5,360 bases of DNA from an uncultured Lachnospiraceae bacterium (lineage in GTDB: Bacteria; Bacillota; Clostridia; Lachnospirales; Lachnospiraceae), in the NCBI GenBank assembly GCA_945492935.1, contig CALYVE010000139.1, positions 1 through 5,360 of the forward strand. The letters are read 5' to 3'. The notes below the pieces were generated by a model. It was not told the DNA's origin, searched no databases, and saw only the letters and a list, made by a program, of their open reading frames with translations. Both the position numbers and the translations under genes were made by a program. Below are positions 1-5,360 of this stretch, piece by piece; position 1 is the stretch's first letter; every line of letters starts with the position of its first letter.

Positions 1-972
1 TGTCCCCTGCCCGATCATAGAATCTATGGAAATTGAATGATTTAACATAGAAAGCACCTGATTTGTCAAATACAAACCAAGACCGGTTGCTTTCTTATCC
101 TTGCGACCATTATAACCTGTATACCCACGTTCAAAAATTCGCGGCAAATCATCTTTTGCAATACCAATTCCGGTATCTTCAATCTGCAAACAAATGGATG
201 CGTCTTTACTGTCAGCAAGTCTTACCCGAATGCTTATAGAACCTGCTTCGGTATATTTTAATGCATTCGAAAGAAGCTGTTTTAACGCAAAAACGAGCCA
301 TTTTTCATCTGTTACAACCTTTAATTGTTCCTCAATATCTATCTTTACGGAAATTTTCTTTGCAATAAAAACACGTGAATAGTATTTGACTGCCTGATGC
401 ACCATACTGCGAAGCGGATATTTTTGCAACACCAAATCAGATGTATTATCGCGCAAACGAATATATTGAAGCATCATATCAACATATTGTTCAATTTCAA
501 AAATCTGTTCCTGTGTCTCAGACTTTACCGGTTCAGAAACAGAAGCCGTCGTAAGCTGCAATGCGGTAAGCGGTGTTTTTATCTGATGCGACCAAAGTGT
601 AAGATATTCTTCAAGTTCCTTTGCCTTTTGATTATCTTCCACCAGTCTGTTGTCCTTTTTTTTCTTCAGTTCCTCAAGAAGCACCTGATAATCTGTCTCA
701 ATCAGCTCATTTGTCTCCGGCAAATTCTCGAGGGAAACATCAATCGCATCCAAAGACCGGACAAGCTGTATGTGACGCTTGCGAAATCTTGAAAAATCAT
801 AAATACCAAGTATCACATATACGCAAAAACATAGCAACGCCGGATACCAGACATATTTTAACGATACGTGACTAAGAAGAAAAACAATTACAAAAATAAA
901 AACACTCACGATATACAGAACAATACCATGCCTTCTTGATAGGATATAATTTTTAAAATTCGCTTTTCCCAT
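1..972 (-). CDS. BceS/GraS-like intramembrane-sensing sensor histidine kinase (C-terminus cut by window edge)
   Basis: The frame is open from an ATG at 972 to the window edge, giving 324 residues; only the last few are missing. Two hydrophobic segments (about residues 16-34 and 40-58) are separated by only a few residues, so there is no extracellular sensor domain. This is the hallmark of intramembrane-sensing kinases such as BceS. A charged linker (about 85-122) leads to the phosphoacceptor H-box WSHQIKTPLTAL with His129. The ATPase domain shows an N-box (QLLSNALKYT, Asn236), a G1 box (DTGIGI, Asp266) and the family-typical RIFERGYTGYNGR followed by ATGLGLYL. The start is supported by AAAAGGTGG at 986-978, five bases upstream, overlapping the preceding gene's stop. 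The gene directly follows the response regulator, its probable partner. By family, such kinases sense cell-envelope antimicrobial peptides through an adjacent BceAB-type ABC transporter. That transporter is not in the window, so the ligand is unknown. Confidence 0.94.
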   Translation of the reverse strand, partial: MGKANFKNYILSRRHGIVLYIVSVFIFVIVFLLSHVSLKYVWYPALLCFCVYVILGIYDFSRFRKRHIQLVRSLDAIDVSLENLPETNELIETDYQVLLEELKKKKDNRLVEDNQKAKELEEYLTLWSHQIKTPLTALQLTTASVSEPVKSETQEQIFEIEQYVDMMLQYIRLRDNTSDLVLQKYPLRSMVHQAVKYYSRVFIAKKISVKIDIEEQLKVVTDEKWLVFALKQLLSNALKYTEAGSISIRVRLADSKDASICLQIEDTGIGIAKDDLPRIFERGYTGYNGRKDKKATGLGLYLTNQVLSMLNHSISIDSMIGQGT

Positions 973-977
973 GGATT

Positions 978-986
978 CCACCTTTT
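978..986 (-). promoter_or_regulatory. Ribosome binding site of the histidine kinase gene
   Basis: AAAAGGTGG on the minus strand sits five bases before the kinase ATG at 972. It overlaps the TAA stop of the response regulator (987-985), which favours coupled translation of the two genes and fixes the kinase start. Confidence 0.8.
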
Positions 987-1668
987 ACGGAACGATATAT
1001 CCCTGTCCCTTCTTTGTCATTACAAAATCCGTAAGTCCAATATCATTTAATTTCTTTCGGATTCGGGTAATGTTTACTGTCAATGTATTATCATCAATAA
1101 AATTTTCATCATCCCAAAGCTTCATCATAATTGTATCACGACTTACAATGCTACCTGCCTGTTCCATTAGTAGAGCAAGAATTTGAAATTCATTTTTGGA
1201 AAACGCAACGTGCTCCCCGCGGTAACTAAGACTGTTATCGAGTAAATTGAGAGTCGCTCCGTTACGGGTAATTGCATCAATTTTACCTGCATACGAATAA
1301 CTGCGTCTTATGATTGCTCCAATCTTGGCTGTAAGCACTGTAAGGTCAAACGGCTTCGCAATGAAATCGTCACCACCCATGTCCATCGCCATAACAATAT
1401 TCATATTGTCACTTGCTGACGAAAGAAATACGATTGGAATTTTGAACATGCGACGAATTTCTCTGCACCAATAAAAACCATTAAAATACGGAAGCGTAAT
1501 GTCCATCAGGATAAGATCCGGCTTACAGGCTGCCACATCTGCCAGAATATCTCGAAAATTTGTTGCAAGCACGACCAAATAGCCCCACTGCGTTAAATGT
1601 GCCTGCACCTTTTCTGCTATTGTCTTATCATCCTCAACGATTAAAAGCGTATATGTTTGTTCTGCCAT
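985..1668 (-). CDS. OmpR-family response regulator, BceR/GraR-like
   Basis: This 227-residue protein has the normal length of the OmpR/PhoB family. The receiver domain (about residues 6-120) has the acidic pocket at Glu12-Asp13-Asp14, the phosphoacceptor Asp56 in LILMDITLP, a switch Ser at 83 and the conserved Lys105 in DDFIAKPF. The stretch LPYFNGFYWCREIR is typical of BceR-like regulators. The winged-helix DNA-binding domain (about 130-227) shows NEFQILALL, a recognition-helix region around TLTVNITRIRKKL and the terminal hairpin TKKGQGYIV. The ATG lies one base after the U32 gene's stop codon. Its ribosome binding site is inside that gene, and the kinase follows 12 bases later. It presumably takes phosphate from that kinase and activates a resistance transporter; the target promoter is not visible here. 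Confidence 0.95.
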   Translation of the reverse strand: MAEQTYTLLIVEDDKTIAEKVQAHLTQWGYLVVLATNFRDILADVAACKPDLILMDITLPYFNGFYWCREIRRMFKIPIVFLSSASDNMNIVMAMDMGGDDFIAKPFDLTVLTAKIGAIIRRSYSYAGKIDAITRNGATLNLLDNSLSYRGEHVAFSKNEFQILALLMEQAGSIVSRDTIMMKLWDDENFIDDNTLTVNITRIRKKLNDIGLTDFVMTKKGQGYIVP

Positions 1669-1669
1669 A

Positions 1670-2905
1670 TTAGAAATTCACCTCATCAAACTTGCGGAAT
1701 ACATCATATTGTTCAACCGCCTCACTAAGCTTAATGGAAAGCTTCTGTTTTGGGTGCGGACAGCTTTCCATCGGTCGCATCGTTTCATCGTAAATTGCTT
1801 CAATCTTTGCACTGATATTGCGACCATCCGGTTTCATAATCTCAATTGTATCATTCACAAAAAACTTATTCCGCTGCGTAATAATGGCCATTCCATCCTC
1901 TGAAAGTTCTTCAACATATCCCAGATATGTGTAATTCTTCACGTAAGTATTATTGTCATAAATCTGCGCATCATGCTCCGGCTTTCCATAGAAAAAGCCT
2001 GTTGTATAATCCCGAAACGTTCCCTTTGATATCTCTGCAAGATAAGTCTTCATATTCGCCTGATATTCTTCCGGATTACGCAAAAACGCATCAATTGCCA
2101 TGCGGTAGGTACGGGTGACCGTTGCGACATAAAGCACCGTCTTCATACGGCCTTCTATCTTGAAGCTGTCTATTCCGGCGTCAATCAAATCAGGAATGTG
2201 CTCAATCATGCACAGATCCTTTGAATTCATAAAGTATGCATAATCTTCACTAATCTGCTCGGGCATTTCTTCCCCGTCTTCATTGCCCTTATAAAGCGCG
2301 AATTTCCATCTGCATGGATGTGTGCATGCACCATGATTGCTATCCCGTCCGGTAAAGCAGGACGACAGCTGACATTTTCCCGAATACGCGATACACATAG
2401 CTCCGTGAATAAAGCACTCAATAAGCATATCCTCGGGAATGTGTGCACGAATCTCCTTAATCTCAGCAATGGATAATTCTCTTGCCACAACAACCTTTCG
2501 AGCGCCAAGCCCATACCAGAAATGAAAGGTTTCATAGTTCGAATTGTTCCACTGTGTGCTCACATGAATCTCTGCCTCAGGAATTATTTCCTTCATCATT
2601 TCAATTAAGGAAAGATCGGAAACGATAAACGCATCCGACATAACTTCGCGAAGTCTTACCAAATACGCTCTTGCCTCCTCAATCTCCCCGTGAAAAGCAA
2701 ATATATTGAAGGCAATGTAGACACGTACGCCATGGGCATGTGCAAATTCAACGCCTTCCTTTAATTCTTCAATTGTAAAATTTTTCGCCTTTGCACGCAA
2801 ACTAAAAAGCTCTCCGCCAACATAAACTGCATCAGCGCCGTACATAACTGCGATTTTTAATGTTTCCAAATCCCCTGCAGGGATTAATAGCTCCGGATGT
2901 CTCAT
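1670..2905 (-). CDS. trhP: U32-family protein, TrhP/YrrO type (probable tRNA 5-hydroxyuridine synthesis factor)
   Basis: From the ATG at 2905 the protein has 411 residues, close to the roughly 420 of YrrO-type members. It opens with PELLIPAGDLETLKIAVMYGADAVYVGG, the standard U32 N-terminus. Residues 164-182 match the U32 signature E-x-F-x2-G-[SA]-[LIVM]-C-x4-G-x-C-x-[LIVM]-S exactly (starting ECFIHGAMC). Cys171, Cys178, Cys194 or Cys198 and Cys232 (in NSKDLC) are spaced like the iron-sulfur ligands of UbiU. A C-terminal beta domain begins near residue 325 (YTYLGYVEEL, RNKFFVNDTIEI). Although the family is called peptidase, E. coli YegQ and B. subtilis YrrN/YrrO (TrhP) work in prephenate-dependent hydroxylation of tRNA U34, and that role is inferred here. 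RlhA-like rRNA hydroxylation or an uncharacterised U32 branch are alternatives. An ATG at 3037 would add 44 residues encoded by hairpins, so I reject it. The gene is tightly coupled to the response regulator downstream. Confidence 0.9.
   Translation of the reverse strand: MRHPELLIPAGDLETLKIAVMYGADAVYVGGELFSLRAKAKNFTIEELKEGVEFAHAHGVRVYIAFNIFAFHGEIEEARAYLVRLREVMSDAFIVSDLSLIEMMKEIIPEAEIHVSTQWNNSNYETFHFWYGLGARKVVVARELSIAEIKEIRAHIPEDMLIECFIHGAMCIAYSGKCQLSSCFTGRDSNHGACTHPCRWKFALYKGNEDGEEMPEQISEDYAYFMNSKDLCMIEHIPDLIDAGIDSFKIEGRMKTVLYVATVTRTYRMAIDAFLRNPEEYQANMKTYLAEISKGTFRDYTTGFFYGKPEHDAQIYDNNTYVKNYTYLGYVEELSEDGMAIITQRNKFFVNDTIEIMKPDGRNISAKIEAIYDETMRPMESCPHPKQKLSIKLSEAVEQYDVFRKFDEVNF
1678..1684 (-). 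promoter_or_regulatory. Ribosome binding site of the response regulator, inside the U32 gene
   Basis: GAGGTGA on the minus strand lies nine bases before the ATG at 1668, within the last codons of the upstream U32 gene. No separate promoter can fit in the one-base gap, so co-transcription with the U32 gene is likely unless a promoter is hidden in its coding sequence. Confidence 0.8.
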
Positions 2906-2910
2906 ATATA

Positions 2911-2917
2911 TCCTCTT
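2911..2917 (-). promoter_or_regulatory. Ribosome binding site of the U32 gene (decides the start)
   Basis: AAGAGGA on the minus strand lies five bases before the ATG at 2905. The in-frame ATGs at 2926 and 3037 have no comparable site, so the family-conserved start at 2905 is preferred. Confidence 0.8.
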
Positions 2918-2924
2918 ATATTTC

Positions 2925-2951
2925 ATAATAAATCTTGACACGAAGTGTCTT
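2925..2951 (-). promoter_or_regulatory. Candidate promoter of the U32-RR-HK operon, downstream option
   Basis: On the minus strand AAGACA (2951-2946) and TATTAT (2930-2925, five of six consensus bases) are separated by 15 bases, which is short. It would start transcription near 2918, with a very short leader before the ribosome binding site. It competes with the candidate at 3008-3037; neither is strong. Confidence 0.25.
2937..2949. repeat. Small inverted repeat (hairpin 3)
   Basis: GACAC and GTGTC pair around a GAA triloop. Read on the plus strand it is followed directly by T6 (2950-2955), so it has a weak terminator-like shape for plus-strand transcription, although no plus-strand gene leads into it. 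Confidence 0.4.
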
Positions 2952-2996
2952 TTTTGTTGTCTACCGCGGCCTCGTGGCGCGGTAGACAACAAAAAA
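2950..2996. repeat. 19-bp perfect inverted repeat with T6/A6 ends (hairpin 2)
   Basis: The arms 2950-2968 (TTTTTTGTTGTCTACCGCG) and 2978-2996 are perfect reverse complements. They are separated by nine bases, in which CC/GG can add two more pairs around TCGT. The tip is GC-rich in an AT-rich gap. Both strands read T6-stem-A6, the reverse of an intrinsic terminator, so the hairpin is not a terminator by itself. Its A6 end (T6 on the minus strand) doubles as the U-tract of the neighbouring XRE terminator. Whether it works as RNA (mRNA 5' stabiliser, leader structure) or as DNA (protein-binding site, small dispersed palindromic element) is open. Confidence 0.75.
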
Positions 2997-3028
2997 CTGC
3001 ACTTTATATTGTAACATAAAGTGCAGTT
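2991..3028 (-). terminator. Intrinsic terminator of the XRE regulator gene (hairpin 1)
   Basis: On the minus strand a 13-bp perfect stem (AACTGCACTTTAT pairing with ATAAAGTGCAGTT, 3028-2995) with an eight-base loop runs straight into TTTTTT (2996-2991) and GTTGT. It begins 25 bases after the XRE stop codon, the expected place and orientation. Confidence 0.85.
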
Positions 3029-3037
3029 CTGTAACAA
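3008..3037 (-). promoter_or_regulatory. Candidate promoter of the U32-RR-HK operon, inside the terminator
   Basis: On the minus strand TTGTTA (3037-3032, four of six consensus bases) and TACAAT (3013-3008, five of six) are 18 bases apart. The -10 element falls in the loop of the XRE terminator. Use of this promoter would give a leader of roughly 95 bases containing hairpins 2 and 3. This is inference from consensus only. Confidence 0.3.
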
Positions 3038-3053
3038 GAGGGGCTTGGTGTCC

Positions 3054-4070
3054 CTACTGTTTTTTATTCTTACATATCGCTTGTACCATTATTTTAAACG
3101 GTGCATAAAGTACACCTGCAATCATCCATACCATCCATGTGATATCCCAATCGTTTGTGGCAAAGCTCCATATCAAATATACAGCGGTCGCAACACACCA
3201 ATACCAAGTCGAAACAGCATCGCCATCTTCTTCTTTTTCTTCCTTTTCTTCTACCGAAAACTCATCCTCCTGCAAAAGTTTTTTGTAGCTGCTGTAAACC
3301 ATTCCGGAAGAAACAAACAAATAAACTGCAATGCTAATCATAAATAACAGGATGCCGGTACAAACAATACAAATGAAATCACTTGCTTCCAACGCGCCGG
3401 CTACAACAACCGGAATTACACTGATAATACAAAGCCCTACGCCGATAACGATTGCCATTGTATATACCTTTTCGTATGCCTGTTTTTCACGGCCGACAAT
3501 CGCTTCCACACCATATTTGAGTGTAATCTTTTCTTTCTCAAGAAAATCATACTTTGAAAGCTTCATACCATCAAAAATGAAAACCATTGTAGCTACAGCA
3601 ATCATAACAAGCAATACCGGAACGCCGATTCCTGCAGCCAAATTCTCCGATATATTGAAATATGGATCTTCTGCCATTCCCGAAAGTATAATTAGAAGAA
3701 TTGGTGATGCAACACAAATTGCAACAGCAAAGGCAAAACGCTTGGCAATCCCCGCTACAAGGCTCAAATATTCTGTCGCAAATTCAACTGAAATTTCTCG
3801 ACCTTTCTTTTCTTCGGATAGCTCTACATACCCTTCCTCCGTATTCGCAAATTTTCTTACATCTGCCTCATCATCTGTCTCTTTCAATAAATAATCTGTA
3901 GAAACATTAAATAATTCACTCATCTTAACAATCTTCTCAATATCCGGAATTGAGGTTCCGCTCTCCCACTTTGATACGGACTGTCTGGATACATCCAACT
4001 GATCGGCTAAATTTTCCTGGGACCAGCCATTTTGTTTTCTTAAACTCATGATTTTTTCTGATAAAATCAT
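3054..4070 (-). CDS. XRE-family helix-turn-helix regulator with a six-segment membrane domain
   Basis: The protein has 338 residues from the ATG at 4070. Residues 4-58 are a typical HTH_3 domain: IMSLRKQNGWSQENLADQL, then the recognition helix in SRQSVSKWESG, then IPDIEKIVKMSELFNVSTDYLL. A charged linker of about 50 residues leads to hydrophobic segments near 112-131, 145-166, 203-225, 232-256, 289-303 and 311-333. A very acidic stretch (EEKEEKEEDGD) separates segments 4 and 5. The last two segments carry the SF-W-TW-W pattern common to the C-terminal membrane domain of this Firmicute family. The DNA-binding domain is thus probably tethered to the cytoplasmic membrane and regulated by a membrane or envelope signal, but no ligand is known from sequence. 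A start at 4106 is possible but lacks a good ribosome binding site. The MATE gene upstream is a plausible target or partner (inference). Confidence 0.92.
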   Translation of the reverse strand: MILSEKIMSLRKQNGWSQENLADQLDVSRQSVSKWESGTSIPDIEKIVKMSELFNVSTDYLLKETDDEADVRKFANTEEGYVELSEEKKGREISVEFATEYLSLVAGIAKRFAFAVAICVASPILLIILSGMAEDPYFNISENLAAGIGVPVLLVMIAVATMVFIFDGMKLSKYDFLEKEKITLKYGVEAIVGREKQAYEKVYTMAIVIGVGLCIISVIPVVVAGALEASDFICIVCTGILLFMISIAVYLFVSSGMVYSSYKKLLQEDEFSVEEKEEKEEDGDAVSTWYWCVATAVYLIWSFATNDWDITWMVWMIAGVLYAPFKIMVQAICKNKKQ

Positions 4071-4075
4071 TTTTT

Positions 4076-4083
4076 CTCTCCTC
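4076..4083 (-). promoter_or_regulatory. Ribosome binding site of the XRE gene (decides the start)
   Basis: GAGGAGAG on the minus strand ends six bases before ... the ATG-proximal gap of 4075-4071 leaves five to seven bases between the AGGAG core (4082-4078) and the ATG at 4070. This supports 4070 over the upstream in-frame ATG at 4106, giving a protein that begins MILSEKI. Confidence 0.8.
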
Positions 4084-4147
4084 GCTTTCTCCCAACGCAT
4101 TTTCATCGATGCGCGGTTTTGTTTGATGGCTCAACCATACCAAACGA

Positions 4148-4171
4148 TGCAGTTGCACGCTACCAACTGCA
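4148..4171. promoter_or_regulatory. Dyad-symmetric candidate operator upstream of the XRE gene
   Basis: TGCAGTTG (4148-4155) and CAACTGCA (4164-4171) form a perfect 8-bp inverted repeat with an eight-base spacer, just downstream (in transcription sense) of promoter-like elements. XRE-family regulators commonly bind such dyads at their own promoters, so autoregulation is a reasonable inference. A short RNA hairpin in the leader is the alternative. Confidence 0.4.
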
Positions 4172-4200
4172 CTGTATAATTTGTCAACCACCGGTTGCAA
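4157..4200 (-). promoter_or_regulatory. Candidate promoter region of the XRE gene
   Basis: Two minus-strand options overlap. A perfect -35, TTGACA (4187-4182), has only a poor -10 (TAGCGT at 4162-4157, 19 bases away). Alternatively TTGCAA (4200-4195) and TATACA (4178-4173) are 16 bases apart, each matching four of six consensus bases. Transcription from the second option would start inside the dyad at 4148-4171. The -35 match is good; the exact promoter is uncertain. Confidence 0.4.
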
Positions 4201-4202
4201 CC
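4193..4202. repeat. Ten-base perfect palindrome in the MATE-XRE gap
   Basis: GGTTGCAACC reads the same on both strands. It is overlapped by the direct repeat CAACCAC (4185-4191 and 4198-4204), and CAACC/GGTTG can also pair over three bases at 4185-4197. It lies at the upstream edge of the candidate XRE promoter and may be a protein-binding site. I see no T-run that would make it a terminator for the MATE gene. Confidence 0.35.
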
Positions 4203-4219
4203 ACGCAAAACCGTCACTT

Positions 4220-5360
4220 TCAAGACAATTCTTTTTTTTCAACAATCCCTTTTCCGTACCATTTTTTCTTATACCATCTGTAGAGCAACACAATTCCTCG
4301 GATACATTCGTCCGTCGCCGTTCCAATATATACACCGGCAACACCAAGCCCAATTCCGAGACCCATAATGTAACCAACCGTTGCTCCAAGTCCCCACATT
4401 GAAATCACACCGACAAAGAACATATATAAATAATCACCGGAAGCTTTTAGGCTGCTTCCGACCGTAACATTTAAGCATCGACCAAGCTCAAGGAATACAT
4501 CGACAAGCATAATTGTAAATCCAAGCTTGATAATATTCTCATTGCTTGTAAAAATACGAATGGTAAATGGTGAGATTAGCATATTGATTGTTGCGAGACA
4601 AAACGTAATAGGCAAAGACGACCGAAGTGTCTTAAATACTCTCTTATATGCTGCATCTTCCTTTCCGGCACCGACAAGATGGCCGGTAATAATCTGGGTA
4701 GCCATTCCCTGCGAATTTGAAAAAATCATTGCAAACTGAATGAGGGACTGACAATAAATTCTTGCATTCACTGCATCCTGTCCCATCCGATTCACAAACG
4801 ACATAAGCACAAGCTGATACATATTGTAGCACATATTCTCGCCTGCCGTCGGAAGGCCGATTTTGAGCATTTGAACAAGAAATGTGGTCGGAAACGGACG
4901 TATGTATTTCAGTGAAATCTTACCGATTTTAACCTTGATAAACACTGTAATTGCAACGAGCAATGCAACACCTCGTGCAACAACTGTCGAAATGGCTACA
5001 CCCGCAACTCCAAGATTATAATGCTTGAGAGGTCCATAAAGGAATGCGTAATTACCAATGATATTTATAATATTCATGATGATTGATACATACATTCCAA
5101 CCTTTGTGTACCCATTGCATCGAAGAATCTGCAGCATAACATTGTAGCACGCCTGGAAGAACAAAAGTCCGCCGACAATCAGTATATAAAGGCTCGCTTC
5201 CTTCTTCATCTCCGGCTGAACCTGCATAATGTCGAGGAACACATTTCTTCCTAACACCATTATACCACTTAACACAACACCAAACACAAGATTCACAACC
5301 ATGGCAAGTGTGTAAATCATATTCATGTGTCCGATATCTTTTGCGCCTAAGTATTGTGCA
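4220..5360 (-). CDS. MATE-family multidrug/cation antiporter (N-terminus beyond window edge)
   Basis: The frame is open from the window edge to a TGA at 4222-4220, giving 379 residues. An internal Met at 5326 is not the start, because the preceding codons read AQYLGAKDIGH, the conserved end of the second MATE helix region. By family length (about 440-460) some 60-75 N-terminal residues are missing. The internal duplication of MATE proteins is visible: AQYLGAKD at the start and TGHLVGAGKEDAA near residue 225; LRCNGYTKVGMYVSIIMNIINIIGNY with GVAGVAISTVVARG in the first half, LKASGDYLYMFF with GVAGVYIGTATDE in the second. GLPTAGENMCYNMYQ is typical of the seventh-helix region. The C-terminal tail is basic (RWYKKKWYGKG). 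Such proteins sit in the cytoplasmic membrane and export cationic drugs or metabolites in exchange for Na+ or H+. The substrate cannot be read from sequence. The XRE-membrane regulator lies 149 bases downstream. Confidence 0.95.
   Translation of the reverse strand, partial: AQYLGAKDIGHMNMIYTLAMVVNLVFGVVLSGIMVLGRNVFLDIMQVQPEMKKEASLYILIVGGLLFFQACYNVMLQILRCNGYTKVGMYVSIIMNIINIIGNYAFLYGPLKHYNLGVAGVAISTVVARGVALLVAITVFIKVKIGKISLKYIRPFPTTFLVQMLKIGLPTAGENMCYNMYQLVLMSFVNRMGQDAVNARIYCQSLIQFAMIFSNSQGMATQIITGHLVGAGKEDAAYKRVFKTLRSSLPITFCLATINMLISPFTIRIFTSNENIIKLGFTIMLVDVFLELGRCLNVTVGSSLKASGDYLYMFFVGVISMWGLGATVGYIMGLGIGLGVAGVYIGTATDECIRGIVLLYRWYKKKWYGKGIVEKKELS

Noticed and set aside
397..792. 131-codon open frame on the plus strand
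   Set aside because: It lies antisense to the histidine kinase, whose catalytic motifs are intact; the plus-strand product shows no recognisable domain.
2935..2940. TTGACA on the plus strand as a promoter -35
   Set aside because: No -10-like sequence lies at 16-19 bases downstream and no plus-strand gene follows.
2950..2996. The 19-bp hairpin as a bidirectional intrinsic terminator
   Set aside because: On both strands the T-run is on the 5' arm and an A-run follows the stem, the opposite of what a terminator needs.
2950..2996. The hairpin arms as termini of an invertible DNA switch or a mobile element
   Set aside because: Only nine bases separate the arms, so no cargo or promoter could be inverted, and no target-site duplication or recombinase gene is seen. 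A small dispersed palindrome remains possible.
2906..3037. 44-residue N-terminal extension of the U32 protein from an ATG at 3037
   Set aside because: It would be encoded by the terminator and the 19-bp hairpin, has no ribosome binding site, and precedes the family-conserved N-terminus.
3331..3894. 187-codon open frame on the plus strand
   Set aside because: It is antisense to the membrane part of the XRE regulator. Low-complexity Ser/Thr/Ile composition is what reverse reading of hydrophobic helices gives.
3937..4389. 150-codon open frame on the minus strand spanning the MATE end, the gap and the XRE start
   Set aside because: It overlaps two well-supported genes in another frame, and it has no ribosome binding site or family resemblance. 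Part of it is only the frame reached by slippage at the A8 tract.
1..5360. CRISPR arrays, tRNA or rRNA genes, insertion sequences, phage genes, riboswitches
   Set aside because: Both strands were read for spaced direct repeats, cloverleaf-type sequence, transposase or integrase motifs and known leader motifs; none could be supported.

Overview
The window looks like chromosomal DNA of a low-to-moderate-GC Gram-positive anaerobe, most likely a Clostridia/Lachnospiraceae-type Firmicute. I base this on protein style (Bce-type two-component system, XRE-permease hybrid regulator, U32 protein of the YrrO type), strong AGGAGG-like ribosome binding sites and overall base composition. The exact taxon cannot be read from the sequence alone. 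All five genes lie on the minus strand, so transcription runs from high to low coordinates. The first gene is cut by the right edge of the window and the last by the left edge.

In transcription order: (1) a MATE-family multidrug/cation antiporter (5360 to 4220, N-terminus outside the window); (2) a 149-base gap with promoter-like elements and a dyad that could be an operator; (3) a membrane-anchored XRE-type regulator, with an N-terminal helix-turn-helix and about six C-terminal membrane segments (4070 to 3054); (4) a 148-base gap with a convincing intrinsic terminator for the XRE gene, an unusual 19-bp perfect hairpin whose arms carry T6/A6 tracts, and a third small hairpin; (5) a U32-family protein of the TrhP/YrrO type (2905 to 1670), probably an iron-sulfur protein of tRNA wobble-uridine hydroxylation; (6) an OmpR-family response regulator (1668 to 985); (7) an intramembrane-sensing histidine kinase of the BceS type (972 to 1, last few residues outside the window).

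The last three genes are packed with gaps of 1 and 12 bases. Each two-component gene has its ribosome binding site inside or touching the end of the preceding gene, so U32, response regulator and kinase look like one operon. BceRS-like systems usually control an ABC transporter against cell-envelope antibiotics, and such a transporter could lie just beyond position 1. The MATE gene lacks a clear terminator of its own and is followed by the XRE-membrane regulator, so the two may be co-transcribed or functionally linked.

I see no phage, insertion sequence, CRISPR, tRNA or rRNA. Most of the window is ordinary accessory or housekeeping coding sequence. The most unusual structure is the tandem-hairpin gap at 2937-3028.
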